From a virus, in the IMG/VR virus record IMGVR_UViG_3300030104_000402, positions 1-28,329 of that record: DNA of 28,329 nt. One strand, written 5' to 3'. Made by a program: the position numbers and the translations under genes. Positions within the stretch are counted from its first letter, which is position 1, and every line of letters starts with the position of its first letter. A model generated the notes under the pieces. That model made no database searches, was not told the DNA's origin, and was given only the letters and a program-made list of their open reading frames with translations. This document shows positions 23,197-28,329 of this stretch, piece by piece.

Positions 23197-24254
23197 GAGA
23201 GAGTAAACCAAAAAAATCATTTCGTGTTTCTGCAGTAATGGGTAAATTTGATTTACAAACAGAACACATAAAAGAACATTTTAAAGGAAATATAGATTTA
23301 CCAACTCATTGGAAAATTGGATTAATAGTAGGAAATAGTGGTACTGGAAAAACAACAATAGCAAAAGAATTATTTAAAGATGCATATGTGACTAATTTTA
23401 ATTACAAAGCAGAAACTATTTTAGATGATATGCCAGAAAATGCATCAGTAGATGATATAACTAAAATATTTAATAGTGTTGGGTTTAGTTCACCACCAAG
23501 TTGGTTAAAACCTTATTCTGTACTTTCTAATGGACAAAAGATGAGAGTTGATTTGGCCAATGCTCTTTTAAAAGATGACAAACTTATAGTATTTGATGAA
23601 TTTACGTCAGTAGTTGACCGTAATGTTGCTAAAATAGGTTCATATGCTATGCAAAAAGCAATAAGAAAATCAGACAAACAATTTATAGCAGTAACTTGTC
23701 ATCACGATGTACAAGATTGGTTGTTGCCAGATTGGATATTCAATACTGATAGTATGACCTTTCAAATACTTGAAGGGCAAAAAAAAAATAGACCAAAAGT
23801 TAAATTTGAAATATTCAAAACAAGAGACAAGTCAGTATGGAGAATATTTGCTAAACACCACTATTTAAGTCATACTCATAATAATGCAGCACATACATAT
23901 GTTGCATATATTAATGAACAAATAGCAGGTTTTATAAGTATATTACATTTACCAAATAAAAAACCTAATTTAAAAAAAGTTCATAGATTAGTAATATTAC
24001 CAGACTTTCAAGGAATAGGAATAGGAGGAAGATTATTAGATTTTATAGCTAAAAAATATACAAAAGAAAATTATATTTTTGGAATAACTACTTCAGCACC
24101 AAGTTTAATTTTTTCATTAAAAAGAAATAAAAACTGGAAATGTTATTTTTTTGGTAGAAATACAGGAAAACAAAAAATGGTAGAATTTAACAAAACAAGT
24201 ACAAAAAATAGAATAACAGCAGCATTTAGATATATACAAAATGGAACAAAATAG
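23175..24254 (+). CDS. ABC-type ATPase fused to a GNAT domain
   Basis: The 359 aa product joins two parts. Residues 1-205 are an ABC-type ATPase: Walker A GNSGTGKT (53-60), signature LSNGQKMR (117-124), Walker B LIVFDEF (137-143), D-loop and a switch His in CHHD (175-178). No membrane segment is present. Residues 212-359 are a GNAT fold: AKHHYLS (226-232), VHRLVILPDFQG and the acyl-CoA loop QGIGIGG (279-285), then ITTSAPSLI. Phage Mu Mom is a GNAT-fold enzyme that modifies adenine in DNA; a similar role here is inferred from the HY motif, the ATPase and the ParB and terminase neighbours. Protein or small-molecule acylation is the alternative. Confidence 0.8.
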   Translation: MPNFDILRESKPKKSFRVSAVMGKFDLQTEHIKEHFKGNIDLPTHWKIGLIVGNSGTGKTTIAKELFKDAYVTNFNYKAETILDDMPENASVDDITKIFNSVGFSSPPSWLKPYSVLSNGQKMRVDLANALLKDDKLIVFDEFTSVVDRNVAKIGSYAMQKAIRKSDKQFIAVTCHHDVQDWLLPDWIFNTDSMTFQILEGQKKNRPKVKFEIFKTRDKSVWRIFAKHHYLSHTHNNAAHTYVAYINEQIAGFISILHLPNKKPNLKKVHRLVILPDFQGIGIGGRLLDFIAKKYTKENYIFGITTSAPSLIFSLKRNKNWKCYFFGRNTGKQKMVEFNKTSTKNRITAAFRYIQNGTK

Positions 24255-24594
24255 AACACAAATAGCAAAAAAAAGAATGTTAGAAGCACTAGAAAAAAGT
24301 CTAGGAGTTGTAACAACAGCATTGAAGGCAACAGAATTGTCGAGAACAAACTATTATAAATGGCTCAAAGAAGATGAAGAATTTGCAGCTAAAGTTCAAG
24401 AAATAGAAAACATATCAAAAGACTTTGTTAAGTCTAAATATTACGAATGCGTAAAAGATAAAGTACCATCAGTAGTAATACACGCTGCAAAAACAAAATT
24501 AGGATGGAACGAAACTAATAATATAGATATAACATCAGGTAATAAACCAATTAATATGCCTGTAATAAAATTTGTAGAAACTGATACTGAATAA
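24241..24594 (+). CDS. Terminase small subunit-like HTH protein
   Basis: The 117 aa product has a homeodomain-like helix-turn-helix: RMLEALEKSLGVVTTALKAT, then LSRTNYYKWLKEDEEFAAKV, typical of small terminase or phBC6A51-type proteins. The middle (FVKSKYYECVKDKVPSVVIH, AAKTKLGWNE) is a common continuation. It directly precedes the large terminase. It would recognise the packaging site on phage DNA. Confidence 0.75.
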   Translation: MEQNRTQIAKKRMLEALEKSLGVVTTALKATELSRTNYYKWLKEDEEFAAKVQEIENISKDFVKSKYYECVKDKVPSVVIHAAKTKLGWNETNNIDITSGNKPINMPVIKFVETDTE

Positions 24595-25783
24595 GAAATA
24601 TAATGCTTTATTTAATTCCGATGCTAGGTACTTTATAATCACAGGAGGTAGAGGTTCAGGAAAATCTTTTGCTGTTACTGTATTTTTAACACTACTTACA
24701 ATGTCAGCAGGAATTAGAATATTATTTACAAGATTTACAATGGTGTCTGCACACTTATCTATTATTCCAGAATTTTTAGAAAAAATAACATTATTAGGAT
24801 TTGAAGATATTTTTGATGTTAACAAAGCAGAAGTATTAAATACAAGCAATCAATCCGATATATTATTTAGAGGAATAAAAACATCATCAGGTAATCAAAC
24901 AGCAAGATTAAAGTCTTTACAAGGAATAAGCTGCTGGGTATTGGATGAAGCTGAAGAACTTATTGATGAAGATATATTTGACACTATTGATTTAAGTATA
25001 AGGGAGAAGGGAGTACAAAACAGAGTTATTTTAATTCTTAATCCAACAACAAAAGAACATTGGATATATAATAGATTTTTTCAAGACAAAGGCGTAGAAG
25101 CAGGTTTTAATGGCGTTAAAGACAATATATGTTACATCCATAGTACATACCTAGATAATAAAGATAATCTCTCTAAAAGCTTCCTAGAACGTGTAGAGGG
25201 GTTAAAACATATTAACTTTAAAAAGTACCAACACAAAATATTAGGTGGTTGGTTAGATAAAGCAGAGGGAGTTGTATTTGAGAATTGGAAGTTTGGAGAA
25301 TTTAATCCTGATGATTTACAAACATCTTGTGGAATGGACTTCGGTTTCAGTATTGACCCTGATAGCTTGATAGAAGTAGCAATAGATAAAAAGCATAAAA
25401 AAATATATGTAAAAGAATATATCTATCAAAATGGTTTAAAATCACACGAATTAGCAAAAATAGTTTTAGATAAAGTAGATAATAAATTAATAATAGCAGA
25501 TAGTGCAGAACCAAGACTAATAGAAGATTTAAGACATTTAGGGGTAAACATTAAACCTGTAAAAAAAGGTACTATTGAAAGTGGAATAACCAGGATGCAA
25601 GATTATGAATTAATTGTAGAACCTGAATCAAATAATATAGCTAAAGAATTAAACAATTATGTTTATGCAGATAAAGGAAGTAAGTTATATGTTGATTCTT
25701 ATAATCACGCTATTGATGCAATAAGATATAATGTAACATATCATTTAGATAATCCAAATGCAGGAAAATATTATGTACAGTAA
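24587..25783 (+). CDS. Terminase large subunit, non-ATG start
   Basis: The product powers DNA packaging and cuts DNA. In the frame from CTG 24587 (398 aa) it has Walker A GGRGSGKS (20-27), Walker B WVLDEAEE (117-124), coupling motif ILNPT (150-154), and nuclease Asp residues at GMDFGF (D251), IADSAE (D305) and HAIDAIRY (D377). The first ATG, 24701, lies after the Walker A motif and would destroy the ATPase. The frame opens after a TAG at 24575; CTG at 24581 or 24587 are the only usual near-cognate starts before the conserved part. The start overlaps the small subunit by eight bases. Confidence 0.9.
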   Translation: MNKKYNALFNSDARYFIITGGRGSGKSFAVTVFLTLLTMSAGIRILFTRFTMVSAHLSIIPEFLEKITLLGFEDIFDVNKAEVLNTSNQSDILFRGIKTSSGNQTARLKSLQGISCWVLDEAEELIDEDIFDTIDLSIREKGVQNRVILILNPTTKEHWIYNRFFQDKGVEAGFNGVKDNICYIHSTYLDNKDNLSKSFLERVEGLKHINFKKYQHKILGGWLDKAEGVVFENWKFGEFNPDDLQTSCGMDFGFSIDPDSLIEVAIDKKHKKIYVKEYIYQNGLKSHELAKIVLDKVDNKLIIADSAEPRLIEDLRHLGVNIKPVKKGTIESGITRMQDYELIVEPESNNIAKELNNYVYADKGSKLYVDSYNHAIDAIRYNVTYHLDNPNAGKYYVQ

Positions 25784-25841
25784 ACCCCCCAAGAGAATAA
25801 TAAAAACGACAAAGAGAAGACTAAAAAAGGGGATTTACTGA
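25773..25841 (+). CDS. Basic micro-ORF, 22 aa (doubtful)
   Basis: An ATG eight bases before the terminase stop opens 22 codons for a very basic peptide (PPKRIIKTTKRRLKKG). The same bases form a long-range stem at 25778-25840, so the sequence may be kept for RNA structure. It may be chance. Confidence 0.2.
   Translation: MYSKPPKRIIKTTKRRLKKGIY
25778..25840 (+). promoter_or_regulatory. Long-range stem after the terminase gene
   Basis: CAGTAAACCCC (25778-25788) pairs with GGGGATTTACTG (25829-25840) over eleven pairs with one bulged A, around a 40-base A-rich loop. It includes the terminase stop codon. No U-run follows, so simple termination is unlikely; RNA processing or a packaging-site role can be considered. 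Confidence 0.4.
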
Positions 25842-25854
25842 CTAAACTAATAAA

Positions 25855-25929
25855 ATGAAGCAGCAAATATACAATAATAAACTAAAAAACAACTTTTTCT
25901 ATTATATAATATATGAAAATAAAAATTAA
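25855..25929 (+). CDS. Micro-ORF, 24 aa (doubtful)
   Basis: A 24-codon frame runs through the fourth copy of the 13-base motif and into the next gene. The product is Asn, Lys and Tyr rich, as expected of random AT-rich sequence. Listed because it would be translated if the leader is on the transcript. Confidence 0.12.
   Translation: MKQQIYNNKLKNNFFYYIIYENKN
25898..25910 (+). promoter_or_regulatory. 13-base motif, copy 4, two bases before ATG
   Basis: TCTATTATATAAT ends two bases before the ATG of the tail chaperone gene at 25913. The gene opens the tail block after the terminase gene and a 129-base gap. Confidence 0.6.
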
Positions 25930-26557
25930 GAAGGGAAAAAAAGTAAAAAATTTTAAATTAATTGAGAAATGGTCAGATGTAACTTTAGAAAAATGGCTGA
26001 AATTAATTCAATTTAAAAATAAAAATAAAAGTAAAGAGGCATTAGATACAATAGCTTTATTGTCTGACATTCCAAAACAATTAGTAAATCAATTGGAATT
26101 AAAAGATATAGCAGTTATAATGAATCAAATTGCTAAATTACAACAAGAAAAAAATAGTTCTTTAAAAAGGATAATTGAAATAGATGGAAAAGAATATGGA
26201 TTCCATCCTGATTTGGATAGCATTACATTAGGTGAGTATGCAGATATTGAAACATTTGTAAAAGATGATATTGAAAAACATTTACCAGAAGTAATGGCAG
26301 TATTATATAGACCAATAAAAGAAAAAGGAGAAAATGGAGTTTATACCATTGAAGCATATGATGGTAATATTAGAATTAGGACAGAAATAATGAAGAAAAT
26401 GTCATCAGAGCAAGTGCAAAGTGCACTGGTTTTTTTTTGGAATTTCGGGAAAGAATTGTCCAAGACTTTGCCATCATTTTTGATGCAGAAGCTAAAGGAA
26501 ATGAAGATGCAATTGCAACCAAAGGGTTTGCAGAAAAATGGGGATGGTTTGGAGTAA
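25913..26557 (+). CDS. Tail assembly chaperone, short form (gpG-like)
   Basis: The 214 aa product is mostly helical with EKWSDVTLEKWLKLIQF, GKEYGFHPDLDSITLGEYAD and VMAVLYRPIKEKGENG. The C-terminal tail after FFWNFGKEL is Lys/Gln-rich. The overlap with another frame by 121 bases at its 3' end and the T9 run at 26430 follow the gpG/gpGT logic of siphophage tail assembly, where a fraction of ribosomes slip into the second frame. It would bind the tape measure and help tube assembly. Here it directly follows the terminase, not the tube gene. Confidence 0.6.
   Translation: MKIKIKKGKKVKNFKLIEKWSDVTLEKWLKLIQFKNKNKSKEALDTIALLSDIPKQLVNQLELKDIAVIMNQIAKLQQEKNSSLKRIIEIDGKEYGFHPDLDSITLGEYADIETFVKDDIEKHLPEVMAVLYRPIKEKGENGVYTIEAYDGNIRIRTEIMKKMSSEQVQSALVFFWNFGKELSKTLPSFLMQKLKEMKMQLQPKGLQKNGDGLE
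26430..26438 (+). promoter_or_regulatory. T9 slippery site for -1 frameshift
   Basis: Nine T in a row lie in the reading GTT-TTT-TTT-TGG of the chaperone gene. The T-TTT-TTT heptamer allows both tRNAs to slip back one base, into the frame that continues to 26688. The second frame is open from 26380, so slippage works only between 26380 and 26557, where this run is the only strong candidate. Confidence 0.7.
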
Positions 26558-26688
26558 TGTATAGATTAGCAGGAGGGGAAATAATAAATTTAGAAACAAT
26601 AACAAGACTAAATCTTTTAGAGTGTTTGACTTGGTTAAGTTATGAAACAGATTTAAACTTACAAAATAAAGTAAAATATGGCAGTTAG
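26437..26688 (+). CDS. Tail chaperone extension by -1 frameshift (gpT-like)
   Basis: This frame holds the C-terminal extension of the chaperone: residues such as EKWGWFGVMYRLAGGE and LNLLECLTWLSYETDLN fit the end of tail chaperones in Bacteroidota phages as I recall them. It has no ATG start; the TTG at 26437 is inside the slippery run. A fused product would have 175 residues of the first frame plus 83 of this one, 258 aa in all. Independent translation from TTG is unlikely. It ends inside the next gene's start. Confidence 0.6.
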   Translation: MEFRERIVQDFAIIFDAEAKGNEDAIATKGFAEKWGWFGVMYRLAGGEIINLETITRLNLLECLTWLSYETDLNLQNKVKYGS

Positions 26689-27226
26689 TAACAAAACATA
26701 TAGAAATGTAATTAATACATTATGTGAAATTGCAGAAGATTATCATCAAATTTCTTCAGTATCAGTTGGAGATATTTATGATATTAACTTAGAAAAACTA
26801 GAAAAATTTCCATTAATGCATATTAATCCTGTAAATGTAGAAACAGGAGATGCAACTTTAACTTACAATTTTCAAATATTCATTATGGATATGGTAACAG
26901 AAAAAGATAATTGGCAAACAAAACAACAAAGAGATGTATCAAAACTCATTCAATCCAAAAGCAATGAGCAAGATGTTTACAATCAAACTTTACATATTGG
27001 AATTGATATAATAGGAATTTTAAGGCACAGTTCTAAAATGTCAGCATATGGAACAACTGATATTAATGCCCCAATATATCATACAGAAGGACAATATACA
27101 TTAGAACCATTTGCAGAAAGATTTGACAATCTTTGTTGTGGGTGGGTATTTAATTTAAATGTAGAAGTATTGAATGACTTTCAGACTTGTGACATTCCTG
27201 CTGATACGAGAGGAATAGGAAGATGA
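26678..27226 (+). CDS. Tail terminator/completion protein
   Basis: The 182 aa product has the feel of tail terminators: VINTLCEIAEDYHQISSVSV, GDIYDINLEKLEKFPLMHIN, then a strand FQIFIMDMVTEKDN and a helix HIGIDIIGILRHSS. It overlaps the chaperone extension by 11 bases. In siphophages this protein caps the tube at the correct length and joins it to the head. The assignment is by pattern and place between the chaperone and gp10-like genes. Confidence 0.6.
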   Translation: MAVSNKTYRNVINTLCEIAEDYHQISSVSVGDIYDINLEKLEKFPLMHINPVNVETGDATLTYNFQIFIMDMVTEKDNWQTKQQRDVSKLIQSKSNEQDVYNQTLHIGIDIIGILRHSSKMSAYGTTDINAPIYHTEGQYTLEPFAERFDNLCCGWVFNLNVEVLNDFQTCDIPADTRGIGR

Positions 27227-27291
27227 TAAAATTTAAAATAGGAAAATATATAATAGAAATAGGATTTTTTAAAATAACAATAAAATTATAA
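27223..27291 (+). CDS. Micro-ORF, 22 aa, fills the gap exactly
   Basis: An ATGA overlap with the tail terminator opens 22 codons that end two bases before the next ATG. The product MIKFKIGKYIIEIGFFKITI... alternates hydrophobic and charged residues as a beta hairpin would. Coupling at both ends argues for translation. It could also be an untranslated spacer. Confidence 0.35.
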   Translation: MIKFKIGKYIIEIGFFKITIKL

Positions 27292-27293
27292 AT

Positions 27294-27743
27294 ATGGCAG
27301 ATTTAGTAACAACAATAAGTGAAAGCGTAACATTAAATGGTGCAGTAAGAGGTACAAGTAATTCAGTAACCACAACAGGCATTGTAGATGTAATGGAACG
27401 TATTGTCACTTGTGCACACTCAAACACAACAACAATAGCAATTTTTAATTCAACACCACACGGAGCAGCAGGTGCATTAGACTTAGAAAATGCTAAATAT
27501 ATTCGTGTAACAAATTTAGATGATTCAGAAGTTATGGACTTAGCAGTTGTAACAGAAAATACAAATTATCAAGTAGTAATAACAGCAGGAAACTCGCATA
27601 TATTATGCCAAGCAGATACAGCAGCAATAGGGGAAGAAGATACAACTCCAGCTTTTGGAACTTTAGAAGATGTTACAAGTTTACAAATAAGACCTAGAGG
27701 AACAGAAGATATTCAAGTAGAATTGTTTGTTGGATTAGTGTAA
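27294..27743 (+). CDS. Virion structural protein, 149 aa
   Basis: The product is beta-rich and acidic, with VTTTGIVDVMERIVTCAHSN, AKYIRVTNLDDSEVMDL and SLQIRPRGTEDIQVELFVG. I do not know the family; the look is that of a small tail or head surface protein. It sits between the tail terminator and gp10-like genes with a TAATG junction to the latter. A tail or connector part is most likely. Confidence 0.5.
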   Translation: MADLVTTISESVTLNGAVRGTSNSVTTTGIVDVMERIVTCAHSNTTTIAIFNSTPHGAAGALDLENAKYIRVTNLDDSEVMDLAVVTENTNYQVVITAGNSHILCQADTAAIGEEDTTPAFGTLEDVTSLQIRPRGTEDIQVELFVGLV

Positions 27744-28276
27744 TGAAAACAGATAACATAGAAAGATTTTTAAAAAGTTTTGGTAAGTATATTATCAAGC
27801 AATCAAGAACAAATCTAACTAAAGGTAAAAAAAATGTAACTAAAGATTTGTATGATTCTTTAAATTTCAAAATAATTACTGATAACAAAGGATTTACTAT
27901 TGAATTTTCTATGGCTGAATATGGAACATTTGTAGACAAAGGTGTTTCAGGAAATCAAAACAAAAGACAATATAAGGATTATATGGGAAAAAAAGTGCCT
28001 AGTCCTTATAAATATACAACAAGACAACCACCTTCAGGAATTTTAGAAAAATGGATAAGTGCAAGAGGTTTAAAAGGTAGAGATGCCAGAGGAAGATATA
28101 TTACAAACAAATCATTTGCATTTTTAATAGCAAGAAGCATTAAAGCAAAAGGAATTAAAGGTATTAGCTTTTTTCAAAGACCAATGGAATTAGGATTAAA
28201 AAGATTTGGGAGTGATTTATTAAATGCTTTGAAAGGAGATATAAGTGAAAGTTTAAATAAAACAATAGTAAAATAA
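27743..28276 (+). CDS. HK97 gp10-like tail completion protein
   Basis: The 177 aa product follows gp10-like proteins: an N-terminal helix (IERFLKSFGKYIIKQSRTNL), KKNVTKDLYDSLNFKII, a strand pair, MAEYGTFVDKGVSG with the usual Y-G-xx-x-D-x-G, and a C-terminal FLIARSIKAKGIKGISFF with final helix. This protein helps head-tail joining in HK97-type phages. The 3' end falls in the contig overlap. It is coupled to the next tail gene by TAATG. Confidence 0.75.
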   Translation: MKTDNIERFLKSFGKYIIKQSRTNLTKGKKNVTKDLYDSLNFKIITDNKGFTIEFSMAEYGTFVDKGVSGNQNKRQYKDYMGKKVPSPYKYTTRQPPSGILEKWISARGLKGRDARGRYITNKSFAFLIARSIKAKGIKGISFFQRPMELGLKRFGSDLLNALKGDISESLNKTIVK

Positions 28277-28329
28277 TGGCAGTATCACAAATAGAACAAG
28301 AACCAAAATTTAATAATTTACCAGTAGGA
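28230..28329. repeat. Contig-end overlap, right copy
   Basis: This is the second copy of the sequence at the window start. The offset between copies is 28,229 bases, which gives the unit length of the circle. The single mismatch (28231 G versus position 2 A) is in the third position of a Leu codon of the gp10-like gene, TTG versus TTA, so it looks like a real population variant and not an error. Confidence 0.95.
28276..28329 (+). CDS. 5' end of the 471 aa tail gene (partial, repeated)
   Basis: The first 18 codons of the gene at 47-1462 recur here because the contig ends overlap. On the circle it is one gene, in a TAATG junction with the gp10-like gene. Confidence 0.9.
   Translation, partial: MAVSQIEQEPKFNNLPVG

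Noticed and set aside
24701-25783. Large terminase starting at the first ATG
   Set aside because: It would remove the Walker A motif encoded at 24644-24667.
26437-26688. Second chaperone frame as an independent gene from TTG
   Set aside because: The TTG is part of the T9 run, has no leader and lies deep in another gene; a frameshift explains it better.
1-28329. CRISPR array, insertion sequence, integrase or attachment site
   Set aside because: I saw no regularly spaced repeats, no transposase or recombinase pattern and no tRNA-like attachment core on either strand.

Overview
The window is the complete or nearly complete genome of a small, AT-rich tailed phage, assembled as a circle. Bases 3-100 recur exactly at 28232-28329, so the unit length is about 28,229 bp. 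A single base differs just outside the overlap (position 2 versus 28231), and it is a synonymous Leu codon change. Every supported gene is on the + strand. The host is most likely a member of the Bacteroidota, probably a flavobacterium from an aquatic habitat. The reasons are A-rich leaders without Shine-Dalgarno sequences, a -7 promoter box of the TAnnTTTG type at 15644, an SSB of the DUF3127 type, and structural proteins that resemble those of Bacteroidota phages. I could not run a database search, so family names rest on recognisable motifs and gene order.

Layout, taking the circle from the packaging genes: small and large terminase (24241-25783); a tail block with a probable -1 frameshifted chaperone pair, tail terminator and gp10-like protein (25913-28276); then, across the contig join, two large tail-tip or baseplate proteins, a fibre-like protein and the tape measure (47-6503); a head block of protease, scaffold and major capsid protein (6540-8935); the tail tube and three accessory virion proteins including a lectin-like one (9000-11183); a portal fused to a MuF-like domain and a connector (11194-13808); a lysis-like block of small overlapping membrane and basic proteins, a DUF5675 protein and a metallophosphatase (13808-15546); an AT-rich regulatory gap with an early promoter (15547-15676); small early genes (15677-17002); a recombination and replication block with annealing protein, SSB, DnaA-domain-IV-like protein, HTH initiator and NinG (17041-20623); and a regulatory and accessory block with a sigma-like factor, zinc-ribbon proteins, DUF3310, ParB-like protein and an ABC-ATPase-GNAT fusion (20646-24254).

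I see no integrase, repressor, DNA polymerase, helicase or tRNA. The phage therefore looks strictly lytic and dependent on the host replisome, which it probably recruits with its DnaA-like and HTH proteins. The phage sigma-like factor may switch on the virion genes.

The observations most worth a second look are: a ParB plus ABC-ATPase-GNAT cassette next to terminase that could be a DNA-modification system; two tandem long stem-loops with U-runs at 17675-17834 that compete with a 56-codon ORF; a 13-base motif found four times directly before virion gene starts; a T9 slippery site joining two tail chaperone frames; a large terminase whose Walker A motif lies upstream of the first ATG; and several micro-ORFs that exactly fill the gaps between genes. 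No stretch longer than 300 bases lacks a gene; the longest non-coding gap is about 130 bases.
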